Source: CAZDDB01 sp963843285
Lineage (GTDB): Bacteria > Acidobacteriota > HRBIN11 > JAKEFK01
Reading direction: 5' to 3'
Length of the DNA stretch: 64,000 nt
Assembly: GCA_963843285.1 (NCBI GenBank)
Contig: CAWJJO010000022.1
Location: forward strand, 124,001 to 188,000
Shown here: piece after piece, positions 17,047-26,236 of the stretch
How the letters are laid out: each line of letters opens with the position of its first letter
Position numbering within the stretch: position 1 is the stretch's first letter
Notes under the pieces: model-generated
Seen by the model: only the letters and a program-made list of their open reading frames with translations
What the model was told of the DNA's origin: nothing
Database searches by the model: none
Made by a program: the position numbers and the translations under genes

Positions 17047-18071
17047 AAGCTGCCATTTTTCGTGAGCTACGAAAGCCACTCGTGGTGCAAGATGTTCCGG
17101 TTCCAGCGATCCGATCCGAGGAAGTGCTGGTACGGGTTGTGGCCTGCGGAGTATGCCACACCGATCTGCATTATATCGATCACGGAGTTGCTACGTTTAT
17201 GAAACCTCCTCTCATTCTGGGACACGAGTGTTCCGGAATTGTGGAGAAAGTTGGCGCCGATGTGTCGCAGTGGAAGCAGGGTGATCGCGTTCTGTTGCCG
17301 GCTGTTGTTTCGTGCGGCTCATGCCGCATGTGTCGCCTCGGTCGCGAGAACATTTGCGAGCACATGGTGATGTTCGGCAATCATGTGAATGGCGCATACG
17401 CGGAATTCGTGACGGCTCCAGCGAAAGATATTTTCAGGCTACCTCCGGAAATTCCGCTGGTGGAGGGTTCCATCATTGCAGATGCGATTTCGACTCCGTA
17501 TCACGCAGTAAAGAATCGGGCGCAGGTACGGCCGGGAGATAACGTGGTTGTGTTTGGCTGTGGAGGCGTTGGGATCAATGTCGTTCAAATCGCAGCTGCT
17601 GCCGGCGCTTCGGTCGTTGCAGTGGATATCAGTCAAGAAAAGCTGGATGTTGCAAAGAAATTGGGCGCCTGGTGCGTTGTAAATGCAACAGGCAGAGACG
17701 TTCGAAAAGAAGTGAAGAAACTATTTGATGGCGGAGCGGACATTGCGCTGGAAGCGATCGGCAACCCGACAACAATTGAGCAAGCGGTGGAATGTTTACG
17801 CCCCGGCGGGAGAATGTGTGTTGTTGGATACAGCGATCATCCGGCGACGTTGAATGCCGCCCGTCTGATGTTTCGCGAGCTGGACATCGTAGGATCGCTT
17901 GGTTGCCGCCCGGTCGATTATCCGGCGATTATCCGGATGGTAGCACGCGGGCTGGTTCAACTTCAGCCGGTGGTTACGCATCGCTTTCCGCTGGATGGGA
18001 TCAACGATGCGCTGGATATCTTACGAAGCGGAAAAGGCCTCCGCACCGTCATAAAAGTGGCAGAGCTCTGA
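17043..18071 (+). CDS. Zinc alcohol dehydrogenase, 6-hydroxycyclohex-1-ene-1-carbonyl-CoA dehydrogenase-like
   Basis: A 342-residue medium-chain dehydrogenase. Catalytic zinc ligands lie in ACGVCHTDLH and GHECSGIVE; the structural zinc site is CGSCRMCRLGRENIC; the Rossmann motif is VVFGCGGVGINV, for NAD(P)+. In class I pathways this step oxidises the hydroxy-cyclohexenoyl-CoA made by Dch to the 6-oxo compound. Assignment to that substrate rests on context, since the fold alone is generic. The ATG at 17043 has GGAGG six bases upstream and is preferred over an ATG at 17031. It is the last clear pathway gene; no Oah/BamA ring hydrolase, ferredoxin or CoA ligase follows. Confidence 0.75.
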   Translation: MKAAIFRELRKPLVVQDVPVPAIRSEEVLVRVVACGVCHTDLHYIDHGVATFMKPPLILGHECSGIVEKVGADVSQWKQGDRVLLPAVVSCGSCRMCRLGRENICEHMVMFGNHVNGAYAEFVTAPAKDIFRLPPEIPLVEGSIIADAISTPYHAVKNRAQVRPGDNVVVFGCGGVGINVVQIAAAAGASVVAVDISQEKLDVAKKLGAWCVVNATGRDVRKEVKKLFDGGADIALEAIGNPTTIEQAVECLRPGGRMCVVGYSDHPATLNAARLMFRELDIVGSLGCRPVDYPAIIRMVARGLVQLQPVVTHRFPLDGINDALDILRSGKGLRTVIKVAEL

Positions 18072-18087
18072 AGGAATCTGTCTGAAG

Positions 18088-18115
18088 GTAGGGGCGACCC
18101 CTGTGGTCCGCCCTC
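18088..18115 (+). repeat. Single-arm copy of the dispersed palindrome
   Basis: The sequence starts GTAGGGGCGACCCCTGTGG and matches one arm of the 5684-5757 inverted repeat with small changes. Here there is no second arm. It lies just after the last benzoyl-CoA gene. Confidence 0.6.
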
Positions 18116-18145
18116 ACACGAATCTGTCAAGAGGAGGAATCTTTC

Positions 18146-19273
18146 ATGGACATCGACAAACTTTCGAAGAAAATTGAGTCATTTGAGGATTCTGCTCAGA
18201 CAGAGTCTCAGCAAGAATCAGCTTCGATTCCGGTCCGGCATCACGGTATCGAAAGCGTGCCGGATGCTTTGGAAAATGCGGCCACGCCAAGCGCGTTTGC
18301 TGAGTTGGTCCGGCAAGCCGGCAGCCAGCCGGAAGTCATAGCCGATCCTTCTGGTACCGCCGGAATCATCGGTGCCGATCCTCATTTGCAGGAAAAGGTG
18401 AATCTTCCGGAAACATTCCCTGGAGGGAAAGCAATTGATGCCGGTCTGGGCGCATTCAGCCTGCCAGGCACGCAGCTACGAACGGAACCCAGCCATTACG
18501 GGATCGACCTTTCGAAGGGCGGAATCAATGCTCGAGACTTGATCGGACAGGTTCTGGGTATCATCAACCAGAGCCCAAATGCACCGGCCGCAGGTTTCGC
18601 CGCACCCCCTCATATGTCGTTGTATGCCGGTGGCGCAGGAGAATTTGTAGATGGGATTGTGAACTGGTTCAAGACCTTGTTCACAGTGGACGGGGCCGTT
18701 GGCACCGCAACGGATATAGCGTTGGAGGAGCTTGGTCCTCCGGGAGCAGGAGAGGCAATGCAGCTCTTGAATGCGCCCGACCTGATTGGAAAGGTCACGG
18801 GTGATGCAACTGACGGTTTGCGAGGAGTGGAGGGTGCTACGCACAAAGATGACCGCGTGCAAAGCCTTTGGGAGAAACAGCAGAAAGAAAGCGGAGGCAA
18901 TTACGTGAACCCTGATGGCGGGCCAACCCCGGACATCTTCTTGACCCCCGATCAGGCCATGAGGATCGTTGACTTGCTAAAGAAGATCAATGTGAAACCC
19001 GAGAATGCTGACGGCGGTACTCCGGAGATAACTGCGGAAGACTTGAAAGAGGCAAGCCCACTCGATCCATTCGCAAAGAATCCGAATCTGCGATTCGTTG
19101 CCGATCGGAATCCGGATTACATGGAAACGACACTGACTCCGGAGGAAATTGCGGGAAAGTTGGAAGTCATCCAGTCTGCGAAGGGCCCGGATGTCGATCC
19201 GGAACTTGCGCCTCCAACTCCCGAAGCGCCGCCGGAAGGAACCGGGCCCGGAAGTTCAGGTGGTATCCAGTAA
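18146..19273 (+). CDS. Hypothetical acidic, proline-rich protein
   Basis: A 375-residue protein starting MDIDKLSKKIESFEDSAQ after a strong AGGAGG ribosome site. It has no signal peptide, clear membrane span or recognised domain. The first 60 residues are polar and likely disordered. A mildly hydrophobic middle (GEFVDGIVNWFKTLF, near residue 175) precedes Gly/Pro/Asp-rich stretches and a tail of Pro, Glu and Gly. The composition (few Cys or His) suggests a structural or scaffold role rather than an enzyme. It follows the benzoyl-CoA cluster on the same strand but after a repeat, so co-transcription is uncertain. Confidence 0.55.
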   Translation: MDIDKLSKKIESFEDSAQTESQQESASIPVRHHGIESVPDALENAATPSAFAELVRQAGSQPEVIADPSGTAGIIGADPHLQEKVNLPETFPGGKAIDAGLGAFSLPGTQLRTEPSHYGIDLSKGGINARDLIGQVLGIINQSPNAPAAGFAAPPHMSLYAGGAGEFVDGIVNWFKTLFTVDGAVGTATDIALEELGPPGAGEAMQLLNAPDLIGKVTGDATDGLRGVEGATHKDDRVQSLWEKQQKESGGNYVNPDGGPTPDIFLTPDQAMRIVDLLKKINVKPENADGGTPEITAEDLKEASPLDPFAKNPNLRFVADRNPDYMETTLTPEEIAGKLEVIQSAKGPDVDPELAPPTPEAPPEGTGPGSSGGIQ

Positions 19274-19353
19274 TCATAGACGCGAGTGACGGTATTCTTC
19301 TATCAGTTAGCGGCAAGCCCCGATCGTTAGCGCCATGGCGGAGCTTCTTTTCA

Positions 19354-20550
19354 TCAGTGATGAGAAAGAAGCTGCGCAAGTTCAGTTTGAAACGGGAAAC
19401 TGTTTGGCTGATAAGTACAAAACGGTTCTTCCGCGAAAGGATCGCCGGTAACGGCGTATGCACGGGAGCGTGAGCCACCGCAAACCTTCACGAATTCGCA
19501 ATTGCCGCAGCGTCCTTCAAAATTTGCTGTGTTTCGCAAGTCACGAAACAACGGGGCGTCCCGGTAAATATCCACCAGTGAAGTGGTCCGCACATTTCCA
19601 CCACTGAGGGGGAGAAACCCGCTTGGGAAAACCTCTCCGCGGACAGAAACAAACACAAAACCGTTTGCTGCGTTGATATGCATCGGTGTGCGGCGGATTC
19701 CAGTCTCGCGCGCATGCAATCCAGCTTCTGAAACGATGCGTTCAAGTTCTTGTCTCAATGTAAAGTAAACAGGATGGAGATCCATGCTCGTTTCAGGTGG
19801 AAGTCCCTTTTGTTCCAGAATCGTCCGTTGCAGCACTACGCGTTTGTAATGATGTCCTTCCGTTGGTTTTGCGCTGATGTATTTTGAAACGTCATAAAGG
19901 AAGTGCATCACTGCCTCATATTCGGCTGGAGCAATCTCATCTTCCTGTTTTCCCCGGCCAGTGGGTACCAGAAAGAACAGGCTCCATGTCATGGCGCCCA
20001 TTTGTGACACGAGTTGAAAAATGGCAGGGAGATCCAGCAGGTTGTAACGCGTAACTGTGGTGTTGACCTGCACCTTCAACCCCAGGTTGCGTGCCTCACG
20101 CCAGCCGGAAGTGGTCCACAGAAACGATCCAGGCACTCTACGGAAGGCATCGTGGCGCTGTGGAGTTGAGCCATCGATACTGAGTGAAATCGCCTTCGCT
20201 CCCGAATCTTTGATCAAACGCAGGTTTTCCTTTGTAAGCAAAGGAGTTCCTGAAGGAGAAACCGCCGTTGGAATTCCAAGGGAAGCTGAATATCGGATCA
20301 ATTCAAATAGATCATTCCGCTTAAAAGGATCGCCGCCTGTAAGAATAAAAAGCGGATAGGGACGTCCGAACTGTGTGATCTGATCCAACAGTGTTTTCGC
20401 CTGTTGAGTCGAGAGCGCGTTGGGATCATGCAGGGGCTGAGCTTCCGCCCGGCAATGACGACAGGACAGGTCGCAAGCCTGTGTCGTTTCCCAGATGATC
20501 ATGAATGGTCTTTCCGAAGTTTCAAAAGCAGGTTGTCTAATCATGTCCAT
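19354..20550 (-). CDS. Radical SAM/SPASM domain protein (TIGR04053-like)
   Basis: The opening RPFMIIWETTQACDLSCRHC carries the radical SAM CxxxCxxC motif near residue 30. The SAM-binding TGGDPFKRNDLFELIRY follows. The C-terminal SPASM region (CGNCEFVKVCGGSRSRAY, later EEPFC) provides cysteines for auxiliary 4Fe-4S clusters. SPASM enzymes modify peptides, or haem side chains in the case of d1/NirJ relatives, so a role in cofactor or peptide maturation is likely. I place the start at the ATG just before DMIRQPAFE; an upstream non-ATG extension adds about 25 unconserved residues. The next gene, a multihaem cytochrome, is divergent. Confidence 0.8.
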   Translation of the reverse strand: MDMIRQPAFETSERPFMIIWETTQACDLSCRHCRAEAQPLHDPNALSTQQAKTLLDQITQFGRPYPLFILTGGDPFKRNDLFELIRYSASLGIPTAVSPSGTPLLTKENLRLIKDSGAKAISLSIDGSTPQRHDAFRRVPGSFLWTTSGWREARNLGLKVQVNTTVTRYNLLDLPAIFQLVSQMGAMTWSLFFLVPTGRGKQEDEIAPAEYEAVMHFLYDVSKYISAKPTEGHHYKRVVLQRTILEQKGLPPETSMDLHPVYFTLRQELERIVSEAGLHARETGIRRTPMHINAANGFVFVSVRGEVFPSGFLPLSGGNVRTTSLVDIYRDAPLFRDLRNTANFEGRCGNCEFVKVCGGSRSRAYAVTGDPFAEEPFCTYQPNSFPFQTELAQLLSHH

Positions 20551-20693
20551 GCCCGTGTCGTTGCGCAAGAACGATGCCAACCCGATTAGAGGCAGGCTCG
20601 AGCGAGGCGACAGACAAAGTATCAAGATTCCTGACAGAATGGCAGGCGGTAAGATGAAAGGCGGAACCCGCAGAATCGTATAAGATAGAGGAG

Positions 20694-21134
20694 ATGTCCT
20701 CTAAGAAAACGTATTTCTGGACGTTCGGAATTATCCTGTTTTTCGCAGGCTCTATCATTTATTTTCGATGGTCCTCCCGGATTCTGCAGCCGCTCGAATT
20801 CTCGCACACGACTCATGTCAAACAGAAGATTCCCTGTTCCGCCTGTCATTTTGAAGCATCAGACGAATTGCCTTCCGTTGCTCTATGTGCAGATTGTCAC
20901 AAAGACCGGAGTTTTCCCAGAGAGGTTTCCTGGGTTCGCGTATACCGTGTCGCGCCGGACATCATTTTCGGTCATCGGGAGCACACGAATTTTTCGTGCG
21001 GCGATTGTCACGAGCAAATGACACGAGGCGCCCGATGGATCCATGAGGCCCGTTTCGAAATGGATTTCTGCACCATATGCCACCAGCAGAAGGGCGCACA
21101 AAACGAGTGCCGCACCTGTCACGAAAACCGTTGA
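20694..21134 (+). CDS. Membrane-anchored pentahaem c-type cytochrome
   Basis: A 146-residue protein with one N-terminal membrane anchor (residues ~7-25) and five CxxCH motifs: CSACH, CADCH, CGDCH, CTICH and CRTCH. FSHTTHV and FGHREHT supply distal histidines, as in c7/class III cytochromes. The domain faces the periplasm and transfers electrons. GAGGAG directly abuts the ATG and a TATAAG/TAAGAT box lies 7-9 bases upstream, so the mRNA leader would be extremely short. No partner gene is adjacent, but the window holds further multihaem proteins at 33-42 kb. Confidence 0.85.
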   Translation: MSSKKTYFWTFGIILFFAGSIIYFRWSSRILQPLEFSHTTHVKQKIPCSACHFEASDELPSVALCADCHKDRSFPREVSWVRVYRVAPDIIFGHREHTNFSCGDCHEQMTRGARWIHEARFEMDFCTICHQQKGAQNECRTCHENR

Positions 21135-21275
21135 TCAAGCCGTAGTGGCGCGCACAGTATTGCCACTACATTTTGTCATTTATCGACAGAAAGTCCCATT
21201 CGCACCAGCAGAGTTTGAGGGACGAGTATGGTATAAATTTTGCTCAATTCTAGTGTTGAAAAGGAGGTAAATAAT

Positions 21276-21698
21276 ATGGCTCTGATTAAATGGGAACCCT
21301 TCAGAGGGTTCGAAAGATTGTTTCAGGAAGATTTCCCATTTCTGCCAATGATTCCGGCGCCCAAAATGGGTTGGGATCTGGCGGTAGATGTGTTTGAGGA
21401 AAAGGGAAATGTGGTGGCTGAAATGAATCTCCCCGGAATTGCTCCGGACAAAGTCAACGTCACTTTTGAAAATGGCGGATTGAAAATTACCGGCTCTCGT
21501 GAGGAAGAGAAGGAAACCAAAGAAAAGAATTTCTATTGCAAAGAAATCCAGCGGGGAAAATTTGAAAGAATGGTGGAATTACCCTGGCAGGTAAAGAAAG
21601 AGAAAGCAGAAGCTCATTTCAAAGATGGTGTTCTGAGAGTCGTTATTCCAAAGAAGGAAGAAATCAAACCGGAACCGATTAAGGTTAAGATTCAATAA
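21276..21698 (+). CDS. Hsp20 small heat-shock protein
   Basis: A 140-residue alpha-crystallin-domain chaperone. The core has DLAVDVFEEKGNVVAEMNLPG, IKITGSREEE-like strands, ERMVELPWQV and the family signature GVLRVVIPKKEE; the tail ends in a V-K-I-like motif. It would hold unfolded proteins in the cytosol without ATP. AAGGAGGT seven bases before the ATG is the strongest ribosome site in the window. A TGGTATAAAT box (extended -10) lies at 21229-21238. A perfect hairpin terminator follows the stop. Confidence 0.93.
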   Translation: MALIKWEPFRGFERLFQEDFPFLPMIPAPKMGWDLAVDVFEEKGNVVAEMNLPGIAPDKVNVTFENGGLKITGSREEEKETKEKNFYCKEIQRGKFERMVELPWQVKKEKAEAHFKDGVLRVVIPKKEEIKPEPIKVKIQ

Positions 21699-21710
21699 AC
21701 TCATTCAACC

Positions 21711-21746
21711 CAGGTCACCTGGCCTGGAAAAAGGCCAGGTGACCTG
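21711..21746. terminator. Perfect 15-bp hairpin between convergent genes
   Basis: CAGGTCACCTGGCCT (21711-21725) pairs perfectly with 21732-21746 around a GGAAAA loop. It lies between the hsp20 stop and the convergent VWA gene stop. There is no long U-tract, but position and stability fit a bidirectional terminator. Confidence 0.75.
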
Positions 21747-21751
21747 AACCT

Positions 21752-22903
21752 TTATTTCTGAAGCTGAATTCCCTTTTTCTTTCCCTGATCTTGAAGTGTC
21801 AGCAACACCTGAGCATCGAACGCGTCTTTCGATTTTGCGCCGAGTTTCTTGTTCTCATCAGCAACGTAGGCATCACGTTTTGCACTGAGAGTTTGGATCT
21901 GTTGCTGCAGACGGGCTCTCTCTTTTCCCTGTTTTTCCAGATAGGCTCGTTGCTCAGCAATCGGCTTTCCGCGCAGCTCCGCCGGCATGTCCGCAGGTTT
22001 CATCTGATTCAGCGCAACTGTTTTTGTGTTGATAGCATCGACAAGATCCCACGATTCGTTCTTATACAGGCCGCTCGATTTCGATGCAGCGCGTTCAGCG
22101 GAAGTTGTAACTCCCATACTTGCGGCGGCTGTATCGTTTCGCTCCTGTTCTTTTTGTGCTGCCGCGCCGGAATCGCCGTACGCAACATAGGTCTTGTTCA
22201 ATTCGCTGCTCAAGCGGGTGAGTTCCCGATCGTACGGAGAGTTGATCGCGATCATTCCCCCGGTTTGATCGATCGCTGCATACTTTCCTTCGGCAAGACG
22301 CGCAATCTCTTTCCAGATTTCACTCGTGCTGGAAGTTTGTCCGCATTGAATCGTGTTAATGATGATCCCGCTTCCTGCCGCCTGCCGGCTGGCTTTGCGA
22401 TAATCATAGCCATCGCGATAATCCAGATGGGGTGGCGCATCGCCGACCAGGTACAGGATTTTCAGGGCGCCTGGAGCTTTTGACCACTGAAGCTGGCTAA
22501 CGGCTTCCTGCAGCGCGCGGTTGACATGTTCCGGTTCGTCGCCGCCTCCACCCGCAGTAAGGGCCCTCAATTGTGTATACATGACTTCCAGATCGGAAGT
22601 GAACGGGATCACCCGTGTAACGTATTCATCTCCTTGATCCCGGTATGCGACAACCGCAATTCTCAGCACGGGTTTGGGTTTCGCGGTGGCTACGGTATTT
22701 ACGATGGTCCAGATCTTTTGCTTTGCGCCCTCAATTAAGCCGGACATGCTTCCGGTTGTGTCCAGACAGAACGCAACATCGATTCGTGATTCTGACTTTT
22801 GTTGGGACAGTGGAATCGCACGAGGGGTCATCTTATTGGACGCCAATCCGGTGAGGGTCGAAAGAGCCAATACCATGGTTAGAATCCAGATCTTGCTTTT
22901 CAT
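21752..22903 (-). CDS. Secreted von Willebrand factor A domain protein
   Basis: A signal peptide (WILTMVLALSTLTGLAS) precedes a VWA domain at residues ~40-240 with the MIDAS metal site DTTGSMSG, and the later threonine/aspartate elements YRDQGDEYVTR and YLVGDAPPHLDY. The C-terminal ~110 residues are a charged helical segment (AYLEKQGKERARLQQQIQTL) likely to form a coiled coil. It probably binds a protein ligand in the periplasm in an Mg2+-dependent way. GGAGA precedes the ATG. Monocistronic. Confidence 0.8.
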   Translation of the reverse strand: MKSKIWILTMVLALSTLTGLASNKMTPRAIPLSQQKSESRIDVAFCLDTTGSMSGLIEGAKQKIWTIVNTVATAKPKPVLRIAVVAYRDQGDEYVTRVIPFTSDLEVMYTQLRALTAGGGGDEPEHVNRALQEAVSQLQWSKAPGALKILYLVGDAPPHLDYRDGYDYRKASRQAAGSGIIINTIQCGQTSSTSEIWKEIARLAEGKYAAIDQTGGMIAINSPYDRELTRLSSELNKTYVAYGDSGAAAQKEQERNDTAAASMGVTTSAERAASKSSGLYKNESWDLVDAINTKTVALNQMKPADMPAELRGKPIAEQRAYLEKQGKERARLQQQIQTLSAKRDAYVADENKKLGAKSKDAFDAQVLLTLQDQGKKKGIQLQK

Positions 22904-22990
22904 AGGTTCAATCTCCTGAATAAAAGTTTTTCCTTTATTCAGAAACGCACGAACGGCTGAAAAGCTTTAGGCCGGTTTCTCGTCTGGAGC

Positions 22991-23009
22991 GGCGGCCCTC
23001 GTGGCCGCC
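22991..23009. repeat. Short GC-rich palindrome in kinase upstream region
   Basis: GGCGGCC and GGCCGCC arms flank a CTCGT loop, embedded in GTCTGGAGCGGCGG, which resembles the element at 44001-44029 (GTCTGGAACGGCGG). The remaining ~290 bases between the VWA and kinase starts hold no gene I can support. Confidence 0.55.
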
Positions 23010-23200
23010 AAGCGGATGATATTAGTAATCATTTCTATTATCATAAGCAACTGGCCTGGATCGAAAAAGGAACGGGACCGTCAAGGATGTCCGGAACTCC
23101 ATCCCCACAGATTCTATTTTCGATTGATTCAGACCTGCTCGCCAAATAAAATCGATGGCGTCATTCGCCCGTTTGGGATACACTATAGTGTTTAACTGGC

Positions 23201-26200
23201 ATGCCAAACTCGTCACAGGACGCTCTCGTCGGAACCAAAATTCGTGAATACGAAATTTTGGATATTATCGGGAAGGGGGGAATGGGCGCGGTGTATCGCG
23301 CGCGTCACGTCTATCTTGATGAAGAACGCGCGATCAAAGTCATCAACAGCGCTCAGCTCGCTTCGGGCAAATCCACTCATTTCATAGACCGTTTCATACG
23401 TGAAGCCAGAATCCTTACCAAGCTGCGGCATCCTAATCTCGTCGAGTTATATGAATTTGGAAGACTTGATGAATCCATGTTTTTCATGGTCATGGAGCTC
23501 ATTCGGGGAGAGAGTGTGCTGCAGAGAATCAAGAAGCTTGGCAAGATTCCGGTTCAGGAGTCGCTGAAAATCATTCGGGAAGCGGCCCGCGGTCTGCAAC
23601 TGGCGCATCAAAAGGGAATCATTCACAGGGATATCAGTCCGGATAACCTGCTGCTTGTAAAATCAGACTCGGAAGAAGAGATTACGAAAGTGATTGATTT
23701 TGGAATCGCCAAACCGACGATCGAAGAGACTCACCGGTACACAATGGAGAACATGTTCCTTGGGAAACCGGAGTATTCCAGCCCAGAGCAGTGCGGATTT
23801 CACGAAGAGGGAGAGGAAATTGATCATCGATCCGATATTTATTCGCTGATTATCACTCTCTATTACATGCTTGCAGGTAAGTTGCCATTTTTCTCTGTTA
23901 CCCCGCAGGGATGGCTGATGAAACATGCGAGTGAAATACCCAAACCGATTTCATCCCATTTTTCGCCCGGGGCGCTTCCTGATGGAGTGGATGCATTGAT
24001 CGCCAAAGCGCTTTCGAAGCGCAGAGGTGACCGGCAGGCTTCCATGGGTGAATTGATTCAGGAACTGGATAAGATTACCAACAGAGAGCCATCGTCCGGA
24101 GCGATCACGCCGTCTTCCGGCAGATTCACCGGGACTGAGTTTCAGCCCGGCGAATTGTTTGCGAAACGGTACCTGATTGAGAAAAAGCTCGGACGCGGCG
24201 GTATGGGGGTTGTTTACAAAGCCATAGATAAGATTCTCGAAGTCCCGGTTGCGCTAAAAACGATGAATCCAGGAATCGGAGACGATGAGCGGACGCTGAA
24301 CCGTCTCAAACGGGAAGTAATTCTGGCGCGCAAGGTAGCTCATCCGAACGTATGCCGCATTTATGATATAGGAGAAAGTGACGGAATCCATTATGTCTCC
24401 ATGGAGTTTCTAGAGGGAAAATCTCTCGCGGACATTCTAGTGCAAGATGGCGCGTTGTCTCCTGAAAGGGGTATTCCAATTATCCGGCAGGTGCTGGAGG
24501 CCCTGGACGAGGCCCACAAAGTCGGCGTTCTTCATCGCGATCTCAAGCCGCAAAACATTATTGTTGATAAAAACGATCGCCCCTACATCATGGATTTTGG
24601 AATTTCAACCTCATCAGAAGTTTCCAGACTTACCCAGACGGGAGCGTTGATCGGAACTCCACGGTACATGGCGCCCGAGCAATTTGGCAGCCGGGGCGCT
24701 GCAGATCACCGCGCGGATATCTATTCCATCGGCATCATCATGTTTGAAATGTTTACGGGGATGCTCCCGTTTGAGGCAAATACTCCGGCCAGTGTGATGT
24801 TTGCGCATTTGAATTCAACTCCCCCAAAGCCGTCGGTGATTAAGCCGGATGTCCCGTTTGAGCTGGAAGAAATTATTCTGAAAGCACTTGAAAAAGATCC
24901 CAGGAATCGGTTCCAGACGATCCGCGACTTTCTCCGCGCTCTCGAACCGTTAGAAAAGCGCAAGATGGCTTTCGCTACAACGCAGGCGCAGCAATTGGAA
25001 ACAACGTTTATGCCTTTCGATGATAAGGGTGGAAAGGAAACTGACCAACCCTTGGAGCGAAGCGGCCCCCGCGTTGTTGCAACTCCGCTTGAACATAGCG
25101 GTCCAAGGAATGCCGTGCCGCCCTTAGACCGTAGTGGTTCCGGGAAAGTAGTGCCATCTCTCGAACGCACTGGTCCCGGGAGAGCTGTACCATCGCCGGA
25201 ACAGAGTGGTCCGGAGTTGTTGCATCGCCTCTGCAACAGAATGGTCCCAGGATGGCCGCATCCCACCAGGAGGAGCGCGGCACAGAATTGATCCCATCGC
25301 CGCTGGAACGGAGTGGTCCGGCAAGAGCCGCTCCGTCTCTTGAGACGAAAGCAGACGGAATCGTAAATTCACTGGAACAAAGTCATCCCGGAATTTGGTC
25401 ACGGACACCGTCTCCGGGAGATATAGAGATACTCTCGGCGCCAGGGTCTTCCTCCAAGAAAGGTTTGATGATTGGAGGCGCCGGCGTTGCAGTCCTGCTG
25501 GTTGCAGGTTTTATATTCCTTTCGAAGTCCGGAAAAGATTCATCAGAAGGGCCTAAAGAGCCGCCGTTGAATCAGGTTACGGTGCAAAAGCCGGCTCCCG
25601 CTCCAGAAAAGAAATCACCGCCACCGGTCGAAACAAAGGTCGAGACTCCGGTTCCACCGGCGTCCCAGCAAACGACTCAACCAGCACAACAAACAACAGA
25701 GCCGGCAGAGCAACCCGCGGAAACACCGGTTCAAGAGCCGGCTGCAACCACGGGAATCATTTCATACCAGGGTACCCATCCTGTATCGATCTACAGCGAA
25801 AAAAAGTTGGTCCTGAACACCGCGACTTCACCCACAATCAGCCTGCCGCCGGGTCAATATACATTCACGCTGATGGGTACTCCGCCAAAGTCGATCATTC
25901 GTGATGTGCGGAAAGTCGAAGTGAAAGCGGGTGAAACAACCGTAATTCGGGCTCCGGCGATGGCGATTTTGAATATCAATGCGCGTCCGGGTAATTGCAA
26001 AATTTACATTGATGGGATTTTTATCGATTTTCCACCCATATTTAATCTTCCCGTCCAAGCGGGGGATCATCAAGTTCGGGTTGTTTGGGAAAAACAGGGA
26101 AAGGAGAAATCAGGCGGTCTGAGCCTTTCCGGCGGTGAATCGAAATCAATCACATCGATTCTGGATAGCGAATCTCCCGAAGCGTTTCAAGTGACGAATT

Positions 26201-26202
26201 AG
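23201..26202 (+). CDS. Tandem Ser/Thr kinase with membrane span and PEGA-like tail, single-base frameshift
   Basis: Kinase domain 1 spans ~residues 15-275 (GKGGMGAVYRA, ERAIKV lysine, HRDISPDNLL, IDFGIAKP). Domain 2 spans ~325-590 (GRGGMGVVYKA, VALKTM, HRDLKPQNII, MDFGIST). Both keep the HRD and DFG aspartates; domain 1 has Ser for the usual Lys of HRDxK. A linker of ~12-residue repeats (PLERSGPR-like) follows. The frame closes at 25291, but the same repeats continue one frame over from ~25217. That frame carries a membrane helix (GLMIGGAGVAVLLVAGFIFL), a Pro/Gln/Thr-rich stretch and a PEGA-like beta domain. Aligning repeat units shows one base missing near 25215-25217. The intact product would be ~1000 residues with cytosolic kinases and an outer tail. 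Confidence 0.8.
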
Positions 26203-26224
26203 AGATCTGGCACTTTCCTTGCTC

Positions 26225-26230
26225 TATAAT
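26225..26230 (+). promoter_or_regulatory. -10 box (TATAAT) giving a leaderless start
   Basis: A perfect TATAAT ends seven bases before the ATG of the PEGA-TPR gene, so transcription would start at about the A of the start codon. No good -35 match and no ribosome site are present. Confidence 0.5.
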
Positions 26231-26236
26231 GTTGAC

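Noticed and set aside
25030..25320. 36-base repeats as CRISPR or tandem satellite
   Set aside because: Units diverge in sequence but keep the protein pattern PLERSGPR; they are coding repeats of a kinase linker.
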